Shown: positions 1-11,346, counted from the first letter of the stretch. The stretch is DNA of 64,000 nt from Phragmites australis (GCF_958298935.1 NC_084932.1:12255501-12319500), one strand, 5' to 3'. The notes: generated by a model not told the origin, from the sequence alone. Program-made: numbers and translations.

Positions 1-665
1 TTTGGTGGCTAAAGTCATAAGCCTACGTGGCCAATTCCACTATAGAATTCCTAGGTTATAAGGTCTTATATATGTAATATGAGTTGATCTGAACTTTATA
101 ACATTTGTGATTATGTAATGGATTGATTGGAACTCTGTAATCTTTGCGATTACATGATGAAGCGAGTTCTTATATGCGTGTTTGTCGATATATATTTGGG
201 TGTGTTGCTGTTGTTTGCAGGAAGAAGACGGCTGCTAAATCCTGACTATGCTCCAGGACGCAGCCTGAAAATAGGATATTCCTATAGGGTAACGTACACA
301 TAAGTGACAGGTAACCCCGTCATTTATATTAAATATAAGTGAGAGGTAACACAGACATAAGTGACGGGTAACCTAGTTACCCGTTACTTTTGTTAGGACA
401 TAAGTGACAAGTTAAGAGGTTACCCTTCAGTTATGTTAGGACATAAGTGATGGGTGAAGACGTTACCCGTCACTTATGTCTATCACATTGGAGACACTCA
501 TAGGTGACGTGTAACCGTATGACCCTTCACCGATGATATCATTGGTGATAGGTCTTTACCGGTCATTAATGACTAGTCACGAGTGACACATTTGGAGTGA
601 TGGGTGCAGGACCTGTCACTCATGAAGGTTATTACTTGTCACCTATAAGCTTTTTTCACATAGTG
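1..665 (+). mobile_element. 3' end of a CACTA (En/Spm) transposon, left part outside the window
   Basis: The stretch ends at 661-665 in TAGTG, so on the opposite strand the terminus reads CACTATGTGAAAAAAGC, a normal CACTA-type terminal inverted repeat. Just inside it lie many subterminal copies of a short motif around AAGTGACGGGTAAC in both orientations (about 289-640). Upstream, 200-290 contains a splice-acceptor-like TTTGCAG followed by a short possible last exon, but no domain is recognisable. The 5' end lies beyond position 1. The three bases after the end (TCT) would be one copy of the target duplication; the other copy cannot be seen. Confidence 0.72.
289..640. repeat. Subterminal repeat cluster of the CACTA end
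   Basis: About a dozen imperfect copies of a 14-16 base motif (AAGTGACGGGTAACC and its reverse complement GGTTACCCGTCACTT) occur in both orientations. In CACTA elements such arrays bind the TnpA-type protein. Some copies sit back to back, for example around 360-392 and 450-480, and could form local hairpins. Confidence 0.7.
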
Positions 666-1170
666 TCTCAAGAACATGTTTTTTCTGTCATTTGGTCATT
701 ACTTATTTCTTTAGAATGGTTTTGTGATGGGAATACTCTCCAGGCTCATCAACTATTAGATGTGTCACTTTCCATTAATTAATGACATGGTTTGTTTTAT
801 GGCTTATTTGGTTTCCTTGGCTGTTCTTGGTTGACCATATAAGAACGCATATTCTATCACGATAGTATTTGCCTTTTTTTTACATGTATTGCTGATAATC
901 AGATTGAACATGCGCAATGACGTTTTTGTCTAGGATAGTCTTTGCCTTTTGAGCTGTTTTGTTTTACTGCAATACAAAATTGGGCGTGGTTATTTGGTAC
1001 TGTTTTGATGTTTTTTTCAATATTCATATACTCACATGCTTAAAAACAATTATGGTTATTGAAAAAAATTAGCCATATATAATATAATATATACACTCAA
1101 TTTGGAAATCCTAGGCCCGCCACTATTCAAGTGGTGTCGACGCACAATTGATGTATGTCTCACTAAGTAA
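666..1170. other. Spacer with no recognisable gene
   Basis: AT-rich sequence between two transposon ends. No domain, tRNA-like fold or long repeat was seen. Confidence 0.5.
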
Positions 1171-1440
1171 GAAATCAACATTAGTAAAACCGTATTAGTG
1201 ATGGCCAATTAGTACCGTCACTAATGACCTATTAGTGACAGGTTCAGTGACAACACTTCACTAATGTCACTCTGGGTTAGAATCAATATCAGATCTGTTA
1301 CTAATAACAGATTGTTAGCTATGGGTAAAATAAACACCTATCATTAATGACAACAGAGATCATTAGTGATATATAATAAAAAATTCTATGACTAATATAA
1401 AGTTATTAGTAACGGGTGTTTTTTAACACCAGTCACTAAC

Positions 1441-2990
1441 GTGAGGAGTTCTGTAACTACGGATCCTAACTTTCTATCGAATTGGACGAAAGCCGCCCCA
1501 GCCTTATCTCCTCCTCCACTCTCTCTCTCATGGGTGTTCTCTCCCTCTCCCTCTCCCTCTCCCTCTCCCTCTCTCAATCTCCGCCGCCGACCACAGGCCC
1601 AGTCGCTGATCTCACCATAGATCGAAGCCACCGCACCATAGGCCCTGCCGCTGACCAGATCGGCTCAAAGCCTCCACAATGCAGGCCGCCATCGACCGGA
1701 TCGGCTTGAAGATGCCGCGATGCAGGCTACCGCCGCTTCGCTGGAGGGCGCGGTCGCATGGATCCGCTCTAGGCCGCCGTCACTTTGCTGGAGCTCGCGG
1801 ACGTGCAGATCCGCTTGGGTTCGTAGCTGCTTCGCCGGAGGTCGCCACTGCTCAGATCTACTTGAGGCCACTACCGCTGCCTTGATCCGCTTGATTGCGC
1901 TAGAAGGAAGAAGTCGCCGATGCCGTGAAGGGAGCCCTTCCCACAGTCAGGTCGTCGCATCGCCTTTCCCCTCCTCTTCCGCCTGCCTCGCCTCGCCCCA
2001 CCTCTCCTCGTTCGCTCTCTGTTCTCCATTCGGCACCACCAACCGAGGTGACCTCCTACTCTTCCCTTCTCCCCCCTCGGTTAGTTCCATGTTTCCAACC
2101 TTAGATTTGTGGAGGCCTCACGGATGGGCTCCATTTCGTGATTGGTTTCCTGTCGAATGGTGTGGTCATAACCTCGCCCCGAACCCAGTAGATCTCTAGG
2201 TTGTTTGGAGGAATTGATGGGTTGGTTTGTTAAGTGGTGAATTTTGTGTCCGATTGGGTGGTGATTGGGATGGGGATGGTTTGATTTGACCCCTTGATTG
2301 TTTGATTTTTAGGGAATTTTTTTTAGGCTAGGGTTCGTGATTTGATCCGATTTGTTCGCTTGTGTGCCGTAAACGAACACGTTGATGTGATGATCCTTGT
2401 GGTCCTGAGAGGGCCATTGCGTTGGTAAATTGACGCTTTGGGTATATTGCCTGACATTTTTTCTGCTAGTTTAGGTTTATAAACCTTTGTTGTCCGTCTA
2501 GTGATTTAGATATGTTGTCAGTGACTTTTTTCTTTCTTTGTTCGGCCGAATGGATCTAACGATTTTTGCTCTGAGTTGTGCAGGTGGAGGAGTTCATGGG
2601 GGCTTCCAGATCGGAGAGGGGTTCCCTCGCACTGAAGGAGGGTTGCCCATCTCGGGGAGCTGCCTGGGTTCGTCATCACGCAGCGGAGGGCTCCATTGTT
2701 TGTTCATCTTGTATGAAGGAATTCTTGTTTGTTCATCTTGTAAATTTTTGTTTGCTCATCTTGTATTGCATGCCTCGTGCCTTCGAATATGATTTGTTTT
2801 CTCTGAGATGGATGCCTCATTCCGTCATTCGATTGAGAGAAATAGAGGATCGGAGGAGGCTGTTTTGGCACCATTTTTGTGATTGAGAGGAGGTGGCTTG
2901 ATGTGGATTGTTCTGTGTGGCTGGCTTAATGCAGAGGCCGGCTCGATGTAGCGGCTTGATGTGAGCCGTTTCTTTTCTTTATTTTGTAAT
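1441..2990 (+). pseudogene. Gene-like fragment inside the transposon (5' exon, intron, second exon)
   Basis: A GC- and CT-rich block (about 1460-2090) with a pyrimidine microsatellite resembles the 5' UTR and first exon of a grass gene. It is followed by T-rich intron-like sequence (about 2100-2581) ending in a good acceptor, TTGTGCAG, at 2575-2582, and then by a second exon-like block. Open frames exist at 1720-2199 and 2578-2886, but none shows a domain I recognise. The block lies between subterminal repeats of the carrier element, so I read it as captured host sequence. The orientation comes from the acceptor site only. Confidence 0.45.
1525..1577. repeat. CT-rich microsatellite, (CCCTCT)n
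   Basis: About six uninterrupted CCCTCT units flanked by CT dinucleotides, in a position typical of a grass-gene 5' UTR. Short open frames across it, such as runs of Leu-Ser or Glu-Gly, are artefacts. Confidence 0.85.
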
Positions 2991-3130
2991 TACTCATCAG
3001 TGATCTAGACCTATGACTGTTAATGATCATGAGTGATGAATTTTGATTCAGATTCGCTATGATATGATTCATCACTAATAAGTTTACATTAATAACACGT
3101 TTAAAGTAATGAGAATTTTATATGTTTTAT

Positions 3131-3540
3131 TACCTGCCACTAATTTGAATCTTTAAGGAGGTGTCTCTGCGCGCCTCACATCAGCCTGTGTTTGTGCACG
3201 GTCGTCGGTGAGGTAGAGGGCACGCTAGGCCAGAAAGAATGAGTTCATTTATATTTGGAGTGGGCCTTGCTTATTGAGAGTGAACATTTTATATTTGTCA
3301 TATTGGTCATCCATGTTAAAAAATAAGTCACATTTAGATTTAATTTAATCTATAAATAATTTACAAACAGAAACTGATAAACTGATATGATCATATCATT
3401 AGAGTGTAATCTAGATATGTGTACGAAAGTACAGCATATAACTGGATATACTATACTCAAAATTAGAAATCATATGAATTAAAACATGACAAAATTAGAA
3501 ATCATATGAATTAAAACACGAGTAATATGATTTTTATGTA
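3131..3540. other. AT-rich spacer with a 31-base tandem duplication
   Basis: No gene seen. Positions 3458-3521 contain two head-to-tail copies of a ~31-base unit whose core is TTAGAAATCATATGAATTAA. The copies differ at about two positions. This stretch may still belong to the U5 end of the neighbouring copia LTR, whose downstream limit is not sharp. Confidence 0.5.
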
Positions 3541-4108
3541 CTAGTCCTGGGTTGTAGAGGTTGTTGAAGATGCTAGTTGTATTATGTTGATAGCACGATC
3601 GATCATACTAATGACGCGCCGAGTTTGTTGACGATGACAACGGGCAGCGCTCAAGCGACTAGGAAGACGAGCCATGTGAAGAACTTGAGCAGTCACGCGG
3701 AGCGCTTTCTAAAAACCTTATTCGCCCTCTCCCGGTGCAAGATCTCAAGAGCGAGAGTTTCGGAGACCTAAGCTCCTGTTCGTCGGTGCACGCCAATGCC
3801 GCGATGGAATAGACTATAGCGGCAGCACAACCGAGAAAGAAAGAGGCAAAACTCTAACTCTTATATAGACTCACGTAATAAGAACGTTCCCAATTTTAGG
3901 GCTACTCTCAATTAGTAGTCTATGTTATACGTATTCCTAATGAGGTAGGGGTCCTTGCATATATATAGGGAGAAAACTCCCACCTCTACCTCTATTAACA
4001 ATATGGTACTAATAGAGGGTGGGGCTCAACATGGGCTACCTCTCCATAATATAGGTCTTTGAGATTTATTAGGAATTATTACATGGGTCGACCCTAATAA
4101 TTCTAACA
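3541..4108 (-). repeat. 3' LTR of copia element A
   Basis: Read on the minus strand, the LTR opens at 4108 with TGTTAGAATTATTAGGG. It has a TATA-like CTATATAAGAG near 3865-3875, and the purine-rich GAGATCTGGTCGGAG lies just upstream at 4109-4124 as a possible polypurine tract. The U5 end is placed near 3541 but could extend further left. No second LTR copy is available to fix it. Confidence 0.6.
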
Positions 4109-4857
4109 CTCCGACCAGATCTCGAAGTCCCATAGAGAATTACCAATTTCTACTGTTGTTTGATATACTAGTGTTTCAGTGGAGATTGTTAAGTTGAACA
4201 TCAACGTAGAACATCAAGCTACACTCATTCACAACTTGAACAATGTACTATGCCTTGAATTGTAAGTTTTGTGCAAATAAGTTTTACTTAATTTTATAAC
4301 TGATACTTGGCTGCAAGTAAGCTACCCTGTGGGTAGAGCATATAAGTCATACTCCATAGTCTCTTCATGAGTTTACTAGAAATCACCCAAATCTCATAGA
4401 TTGCGACCAATAGTCATACTCCTATAGGTGTGTTCTTTCAAGAATGCCCTTGTAGGTCAGCATGTTCGCTACTGAAAGCTAATATAACATATTAAGGCAG
4501 TAGCCAACCTATCTTATAGATCTCTGAGAGTATTGCATTTTCACTCGAGTGGGTCAAACAACAAAGGTGCTCTCCTCTAGTTAGACAATAGCTTATTCTT
4601 CCAAGGTCCTAACTCATGGGATCTCTGATCACATAGGTTGGGTTACCACTATAGTATAATTCACATGGGTCTCATACCCATATCCTTCGATACATTGTCT
4701 ATCACACTCCATGATAGTCCCTTTGTAAAGGGACCTGCCAGGTTGTTAACTGTTTGGATATAATCCAAGGTTATCACTCTGGAGTTTCTTAATTTCTTGA
4801 CAGACTTCAATCATCTCTTTACGTACCTTGAGGACTTGTCATTATCCTTAGAACTGT

Positions 4858-5372
4858 TTACTTTGATAATAACCATCTGATCATCACAGTTAATAGGATA
4901 GCCGGTACCGGTTTCTCAACCATATGTAAGTCCATCAACAACTCACATAGCCGTTCTGCCTGAACAGTGGCTGTGTCTAATGCAGTGAGTCTTCTTCCAT
5001 GGTTGATCTTATCAAGATGGTCTATTTGCATGACCTCCATGAGACAGCAGCACTACCTAGAGTGAATACATATCCACTTGTGACGTAAATCTCATTAGTA
5101 TCAGATATCCAGTTTGAATTACTATAACCCTTCAGTACTGATGGGTACCCAGAATTGTGAAGACCATAACTCATAGTACCAAGCAAATAGAGTATGGCTC
5201 GCTTAAGCACACGCCAATATTCATCACCCGGGTTAGAAGTAAAGCGACTCAATGTGCTCACAACAAATGAGATGTCAAGCCTTGTCGTACCAGCTAGGTA
5301 CATGAGTGATTCAATAATCTGAGAGTATCTCAATTGATTTCTACCACTTTTCTTATTCTTTCGATGTATCAC
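4858..5372 (-). pseudogene. Copia RNase H domain, broken
   Basis: The frame at 5022-5372 carries the stretch TTRLDISFVVSTLSRF and the RNase H motif GYSNSNW, followed by TSGYVFTLGSAAVSW, typical of Ty1/copia RNase H. The usual first catalytic Asp (GYSDxxW) is Asn here, codon 5118-5120. A frameshift moves the remaining C-terminal part (TALDTATVQAE) into another frame at 4858-5040, where the STMEAE-type Glu is also lost. The domain therefore appears inactive. Confidence 0.82.
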
Positions 5373-5408
5373 ATAGGGATCATAAGGTGTTGGAGAAGAC
5401 TTGCTATC

Positions 5409-6240
5409 CTAGTAGCCAAAGCGGCTCAAGACCGTCTCGACATAATGAGATTGTATAAGAGTAATCTCATTCTCTCCTTTGATTAACTTGATGTTTAAGA
5501 TCACATCAGCCTCACCCAGATCTTTCATATCAAAGCTTTGAGATAAGAAAGAATTAACCTCACTGACCACATCAAGGTTTGTCCCAAACATCAATATGTC
5601 ATCAACATACAAACACAATATAACTCCCTCACCCCCACCATGGTGATAATAAACACATTTATCTACCTCATCGATATAAAAGCCTGCATATGTTAAAATT
5701 CTGTCGAACTTCTCATGGCATTGTTTAGGAGATTGTTTAAGGCCATACAAGGACTTCAACAACTTACACACCATGCCTTCTTGACCTTGTACTACAAACC
5801 CATCATGTTGTTCCATATAAATTTCCTCGTCTAACTCTCCATTAAGGAAAGTTACTTTAACGTCTATCTGATGAACGATGATACCATGTGAGGTAACCAA
5901 GGAAAGTAGCACTCAGGTAGTAGTCAATCTCGCAACAGGTTAATGAGTGTCAAAAAATTCTTCACCTTCTTTTTGGTTATAACCCTTGGCCACAAGCCAA
6001 GTCTTGTACTTTTCAATAGTACTGTCAGGCCTAAGCTTCTTCTTGAACACCCACTTGCAATCCACAGGTTTGCCACCACATGGTCGTTCTATGACCTCCC
6101 AAATCCCATTTGCGAGGATGGAATCCATTTCGCTCCGAACAGCCTCCTTCCAGTAGTCTACATCTAGAGATGCAAATACTTTTGAAATAGACTTGGGAAT
6201 ATCATCCACAAGGTACATAGTGAAATCATCACCAAAAGAC
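5409..6240 (-). pseudogene. Copia reverse transcriptase, catalytic motif intact
   Basis: Two frames make up the domain. The N-terminal part (5940-~6240) has NGIWEVIERP and WVFKKKL..DSTIEKYKTWLVAKGYNQKEG. The palm (5409-5912) has QIDVKVTFLNGELDEEIYM, SLYGLKQSPKQ and the active-site LYVDDILMFG. YVDD is preserved. The two parts are separated by a frameshift near 5915-5940. This synthesises cDNA from the element's RNA in the cytoplasmic particle in active relatives. Confidence 0.88.
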
Positions 6241-6530
6241 TTTGCAGTCCTTTGTCTCTTACTCCTCCTAGGAGAATCACTGTCATCCTCCTCAGGATCT
6301 TGCTCATGTGCTTGTTCAATAAACTCAAGAGGTGGAGTAGGTTCAGAAATTATCTCAGAAGATAGTTTAGACATGCTATGTAAATCTTTCATAGGAAATA
6401 TGTTTTCAAAAAACGTTGCATCACGAGACTCCATCATTGTATCGACATGCACGTCAAGTACCTCAAATTTAACCACTAAAAACATATAAGCAATGCTCCG
6501 ATGAGCATATCCTAGAAAGATACAATCCAC
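6241..6530 (-). pseudogene. Copia polyprotein linker between integrase and RT
   Basis: Continuous with the RT N-terminal frame. It contains the integrase C-terminal GKR-like tail (IFLGYAHRSIAYMFLVV) and then an acidic, basic-tipped linker (EEDDSDSPRRSKRQRTAKSFG) common between integrase and RT in Ty1/copia of the Tnt1-like groups. About 180 bases between here and the integrase core (6531-6712) keep only fragments in other frames. Confidence 0.75.
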
Positions 6531-6712
6531 TATTTTAGCTCCGGGCTTGCGCTATTTAGTTATTGGTACATTGAATTTCACCAAGCATCCCCAAGTGCGC
6601 AAATAAGAAAGTGATGGCTTTCTCCCTTCCCATTCTTCAAATAGGGTTTTCTCTATATCCTTGAGAGAAACTCTATTAAGGATATAACATGAAGTTAACA
6701 GGGCCTCCCCTA

Positions 6713-7231
6713 TTATGCCTTAGATAATCTTGCAGTGTCTAACATAGCATTAACCAAGTCAGTCAATGTGCGATTCTTCTTTTCAGCAAACCCGTTTGAT
6801 TGGGGTGAATAGGGAGACGTCCTCTCATTAATAATCCCATGTTTCTCACAGAATAAGTCGAAATCACTAGAGAAATACTCTCCGACACGATCCGACCTAA
6901 TTCTTTTGATCTTTCTCTCTAGTTGATTCTCAACTTCTGCCTTATAGATTTTAAAGTGATCTAGAGCCTCATCTTTTATTTTCAACAAATAAACATAGCA
7001 AAATCTAGTCGCATTATCAATCGAAGTCAGGAAATATCTTTTTCCACCCTTCGTCAACACACCATTCATTTTATACAGATTTGAATGAATGAGTTCTAGA
7101 GGTGCTAAATTTCTCTCATCGGCTGCCATATGTGGCTTACGAGGTTGTTTTGGTTGCACACAACTATGGAACTTAGAACCTTTGACCATAGAAAAATTTG
7201 GAATTAAACTCATGCTGAAAAGTTGAGTCAT
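6713..7231 (-). pseudogene. Copia integrase core (rve), first catalytic Asp lost
   Basis: The frame contains LELIHSNLYKMNG, GGKRYFLTSIDNATRFCYVY, IRSDRVGEYFSSDF and SPQSNGFAEKKNRTL. These are the DDE core blocks of copia integrase. The first acidic residue (LIHSDL in relatives) is Asn here, codon 7079-7081; the second Asp and the Glu remain. The upstream zinc-binding part lies in a different frame (7160-7380) and is poorly preserved. Confidence 0.85.
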
Positions 7232-7378
7232 ATAACCAAAATTCTAATGACATAACATCGAATGTCAAACACTAGCATCATCATTAACATTGCCACAAAT
7301 ATGGTTCATAGACTTATCGCTGAAATCATAAAGGGAAAAACAGAAAAGGCCTCCACAATCATAGCCTTTACCAATAAA

Positions 7379-7690
7379 TTATCCATGCTTTGACACTACT
7401 ACTTTATTGGACTCTAACACCACCTTAAAACCATCTCTACAAAGAAGGGATCCGCTAACTAGATTCTTGTTCATTATAGGGACATGCTGCATGTTCCTCA
7501 GGTCCACAATCTTTCCTGAAGTAAACTTCAGATCTGCCGTATCAACACCACAAACACAAGCATGAGACTCATTCCCCATTAGGACAGAAGAATCATAGAC
7601 GACTTGATAGGAAGAGAACATTGAGATATCAGCACACACATGAACATTGGCCCCTGTATCAATCTGCCAAATAGTAGACTGTAATCTAAA
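7379..7690 (-). pseudogene. Copia protease / GAG-pre-integrase region
   Basis: Just upstream of the Met at 7639, in the same frame, the sequence reads IDTGANVHVCADISMF, which includes the aspartic-protease DTGA motif. It is followed by DLRNMQHVPIMNKNLVSGSLL, the conserved segment after copia protease. This matures the polyprotein in active copies. The DTGA motif itself is intact. Confidence 0.8.
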
Positions 7691-7694
7691 AACA

Positions 7695-8480
7695 ATGAAG
7701 GTAATTTTTCATACCCTACAACTCCATTTCCAGCTTCACCAATTGTCACCACATTAGCAGTATTTGAGTTCTGCTTTTGTAGAGCCTTTCTTCCCTTGTG
7801 GTCTAGACAATCCTTGGCGCAATATCCAATCTCACCGCACACAAAGCAAGGCCATTTTGCTGTGTTCATCTTCTTCTTCTTGAAGGTGGTAGTTTTGTTT
7901 GGCTTATTATCTTTTCCTTTGTTCTTGTGGGCTTTTGCACCATATTGACGCTAGTTTATCCCTTGCCTCCTTTTAGACTCACATCCTTAGTGTGAACTTT
8001 CTCCTCAACATCATAAGACACGATCAAACTCTCAATAGTAATCTCTTGTCTATTGTGCTTTAGAACAGTGGCAAAATTTCTCCACGAAGGAGGTAACTTG
8101 GCAAAGATGCCTCTAGCCACAAACTTGTCAAGTACATTGATCTTGAGGAGTTCAAGTTCCTTCACGATGCACTAAACCTCATGAGCTTGCTCGACTACAG
8201 AGCGATTTTCAACCATCTTGTAGTCATGATACTGCTCTATGATATACAATTCACTTCCTACATTTGATGCACCAAATTTAGCATTCAGTGTATCCCACAG
8301 CTCCTTCGCGCTTTGTATGTGCATGTACACATCACAAATATGATTACCAAGAATGCTAAGAATGCATTACAAAGAGTGTATTGGCATCCATGAACACCTT
8401 TTCCTGCTCAGCAATAAGGATTCCTTCTGGCTTGCCATTAGCCACTCAGTAGACATCATAGCCGGCAGCCACAGAGTCAT
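7695..8480 (-). pseudogene. Copia Gag with a defective zinc knuckle
   Basis: The C-terminal part has CFVCGEIGYCAKDC, a CCHC knuckle in which the His is Tyr. Upstream, in pieces, are LLKINVLDKFVARGIFAKLPPSWR, EITIESLIVSYDVEEK and, at about 8166-8340, YMHIQSAKELWDTLNAKFG. These are typical of Tnt1-like plant Gag. An in-frame stop separates the last two. The N-terminal ~130 bases (8345-8480) keep only weak similarity and run into repeat E. Confidence 0.78.
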
Positions 8481-9504
8481 TGGTGTAACCGCCCCTTCAA
8501 GTACTAGCTCCACCTCATGCTGCTTGGCCTCATCACTAATGAGACTGTCACCACTGCCAATGCTTATGTTGGTGGATGCATGTGCTCATATGGTGCTTTG
8601 ATCCTGCAACAACTACCCCGACATGACTCTCTCCTCCACAACTACGATCATGGTCATCTCGTTGTTGGCTACCTGGCACAGGGCCGGTCCTGAGATTTTT
8701 GTGGCCCATGGCGAAACTAAAAAAGGGACAAATTGCAAAGAATTGTATTGAAGCATAAAAAATGTAATTAATATATAAATTGTAAAGATAATAATTGGTG
8801 CATTAAACAAATTATTTTTGATAAACACATAAAGTATATCCATAGGGTTGGACAACCCACACCGCACCGCCTGAAGGAGGCGAGGGTCGCGGCCGGTGTG
8901 CGCTGAGGAAGTCGAGTAGATTCTCTAGCATGGCGCCTATGCCCACCAGCGCTAGCACCATATACACAAACGTCGGCGATAAGGTGACGTTGCCGACGTG
9001 GGTGGAGGAGGTGGTGACAACGTTCGTTGGCAAAGGCGCAAGGTGCTTGGCGAGGTGAAGTGTAGGGCCGCTTGCCCATACAGAGAGGCGACATAGTTAT
9101 AGGATCGGGACCCCACGAGAGGAAGAGATCTCATTGACTATTTGATTTCTCTACGCATGAGAGGATTGCTAATTTGGGCTGCAGGTCACCTACAGTGAAG
9201 GAACCAAACTAGCAAAGTTGCTTCTTTTGGGCCGGTCAAAGGCCAAAGCCCATGCACGATCATATGTAACTATGGCCACCAATCAATTGGCATTTAGACT
9301 ATTGTGTTTTATTGGATCACAAATAATGTACATTTATACCTATATGGGAGGAGTCCTCTAGGTTTTGGAGGCCTGGGCTGGGCGCCCGCCTTGACAACAA
9401 AGAGCTATAATCAATTTTAACACTATTGTTGGCTTCCACTCTAGTTTGAGGGTCCGCGACGCTTACGCTATGACCGCGAGGGCCCATTAGAATATATGTT
9501 ATAT
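8481..9504. repeat. Repeat E, copy 1 (unclassified)
   Basis: This kilobase matches 53742-54816 in direct orientation along nearly its whole length, with many substitutions and small indels. Read on the minus strand it has a TATA-like GGTATAAATGTA near 9330-9342, so it could be an old LTR or leader. A frame on the minus strand at 8840-9033 is conserved between the copies (shared TSSTxVGNxTLS and MLENLLDFLSA) but matches nothing I recognise. The similarity stops exactly where element D begins (9505). Confidence 0.7.
9500..9504. repeat. Target-site copy TATAT at the left end of element D
   Basis: These five bases precede the D LTR terminus. The second copy of repeat E has the same bases followed directly by GATCC at 54817, which gives the unoccupied version of the site. 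The partner duplication on the other side of D has been deleted. Confidence 0.55.
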
Positions 9505-10931
9505 TGTGAGGAACCGTCCAAACAATATTCTAATTAATCATTAAGTCAATTATTTACTTAATCACGACTTTAATGATTAACCAAAATACTATCTCGGTAG
9601 TCCCGGCACGTGTTTTATGCTCAAGAGCAAAACACATGCCTTACCAACATAAGCAATCACAACCAAGCTTAACAAAGAGTGAGTAATTAAATTATATTAC
9701 AATTTCTTAAGCATTTATAAGTTTAATAATTTACAGCAAAAGAGATCCAGGAGGATACTAAAACTGATCAACTCCTAGCCAAAAGAGAAACTAAGTAGCA
9801 GAAACAAAAGCTATAGACCACAAAAGGTGGGGTGAAACCATATACCCTCAAGCTTCACTTCAAAAGCACGACCACCCAGTAGTTGCCTACTCATGCCCAC
9901 CACCGTCGGCAGACGTGAAGTAGCCAAAGACCAACACCTCCTCGATGATAACACCTGGAAAGTAGCGTGAGTACGAAGGTACTCGCAAGACTTAATCCAT
10001 AATGGGCACTTATAAATAATCCAACTCCAAAGATCATGCATTTGGATATTAGAAAGAAAAGGCCACATGGTTAAGTAAATTTCATATGCGAAAGAAAATT
10101 TGACATAAACTTGTGTAAGCATCGATACTAGACCAAAGTAACAAACTAGCCCATAAATATCAACTGAACAAAATGTAAAAGAAACAATAGGAATAAAATC
10201 TATAAAGCACCATCTCAACCCATCAACCACCTCAATCCACATTCATAACTCTACGACTGCTGCAAATGGACAGAAGCATGCTCAGGATGAGAGCGTGGCA
10301 TTTCGAAATATTTTGACACCCTGCAGGGGGTACTCCCTTACCTACATGACTTGAGGACCATATGGCTTGCATGACCACAGAGGACCATACAAGGTGCTAC
10401 TAATTTCAAACTTCTTCTATAAGCCCCGACCATTTGATCATGCGCCGATAGGTGCGAGGGTCATCTAGAACTACTCTTGGAGAAAACTGGATACCCCAAC
10501 CGACCTCATACCCGACACCATTGACCCGCACGCCAAAAAGCCATAGCTACAAAGGTAATCAACATATTGTTCCTATATACGATATGTAGTAAGAACAAAA
10601 AGTGCTAAAGCCAACTACAACAACGATCGTGCTTAAACAAAGTAAGCAATCTACGGTGTTTGGGTTCCTCTCCTGACCTACCCAAGGGAACTCCAGATCT
10701 GAGCAAGAGAAACACCCCTAACACTGCCCACATCACGACTCATCCTCACCACTCATCCAACCAAAACCATCAACCCATCATTGTGATCACAGTGTAAGCA
10801 ATTAGGCCTATGCTCGGAAACGATGAAACATTTCACTGCTCGACTTCTATTGAAGAACCAAAGCGTGGCTAAGCAATTCAGTTAGCCTTTGAATTAGACA
10901 TCATCAAGTTAAAGCCCGGCTACAAGGATAT
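9505..10931 (-). repeat. Element D 3' LTR, U5-side part
   Basis: The terminus reads TGTGAGGAACCGTCC on the plus strand, so the LTR ends GGACGGTTCCTCACA on its own strand. Together with 18115-19792 it makes an LTR of about 3.1 kb, interrupted by element B at a GATAT target. No gene was seen in it. Minus-strand open stretches such as 9811-10242 have no domain. Confidence 0.65.
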
Positions 10932-11346
10932 TGTTAGGGGTCGTTATTAAAGACCCCCAACAGCCCCATGGCTTAGCTAGCCCATGCCCATGGAGCCATG
11001 CCTCCCAAAGCCTCCATCTCTTGGAGCCATGCCTCCTGAAGCCTTCATCTCCCAAGGCCATGTCTCTCGAAGCCTCCATCTTTTGGAGCCATGCCTCCCG
11101 AAGCCTCCATCTCAAGGAGCCATGGGTCACGAAGCCTCCATCTCTCAGAGCCATGCCTCTCTCGGAGTTTCCATCTTTAGGGCCCGGGAAGGTTTCCAGA
11201 AGGCTACAGGGTGGGTCATTAACCCTCAAGAAAATCAGCCAGAAGGGGAATACCGGACACTTTCTTGCAGGCAAAGGATGACCGGCATTCCCCTTGAAGA
11301 ATCTCTCACCGTACTTGGTTGGGCAAGATGATTTCTTGCTCCAATA
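10932..11346 (+). repeat. Element B 5' LTR, internally deleted
   Basis: Starts TGTTAGGGGTCG and ends near 11346 in CTCCAATA, where the 3' LTR has CTACAACA. Compared with the 3' LTR, about 450 bases are missing after GACCGGCATT (11281-11290), including the TATA box region. Without it the copy should not be promoter-competent. Confidence 0.85.
10992..11165. repeat. 31-base tandem repeats in the element B 5' LTR
   Basis: About 5.5 head-to-tail copies of a unit around GGAGCCATGCCTCCCGAAGC plus CTCCATCTC. The 3' LTR has about four copies (17350-17480). Open frames through the array on either strand are repeat artefacts. Confidence 0.85.

Larger units (their letters stand above)
1171..3130. mobile_element. 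Probable non-autonomous CACTA-like element carrying a gene fragment
   Basis: The left flank (1171-1440) and right flank (about 2990-3130) both hold repeated (T)TAGTGA(C/T)GG-type motifs in both orientations, as in CACTA subterminal regions. A possible left terminus starts near 1171 with CATTAGTAAAACC, a mutated CACTA start; the right terminus is not clear. Between the flanks is GC-rich gene-like sequence quite unlike its surroundings. This is the arrangement of a transduplicating CACTA. The boundaries are approximate and I could not prove a target duplication. A Pack-MULE-type element is the alternative. Confidence 0.5.
3541..8480 (-). mobile_element. Decayed Ty1/copia retrotransposon, element A
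   Basis: On the minus strand the domain order is Gag, zinc knuckle, protease, integrase, reverse transcriptase, RNase H, then the 3' LTR, which is the Ty1/copia order. No 5' LTR is recognisable: sequence beyond the Gag start (above ~8480) passes into the unrelated repeat E. Many stops and frameshifts interrupt the polyprotein, and catalytic aspartates are changed in integrase and RNase H. It is non-autonomous at present. Confidence 0.85.

Noticed and set aside
1392..1709. Leu-Ser and Glu-Gly repeat ORFs
   Set aside because: Artefacts of the (CCCTCT)n microsatellite.
6193..6489. Plus-strand ORF with a leucine- and serine-rich start
   Set aside because: It is antisense to a well-supported copia polyprotein linker and has no independent support.
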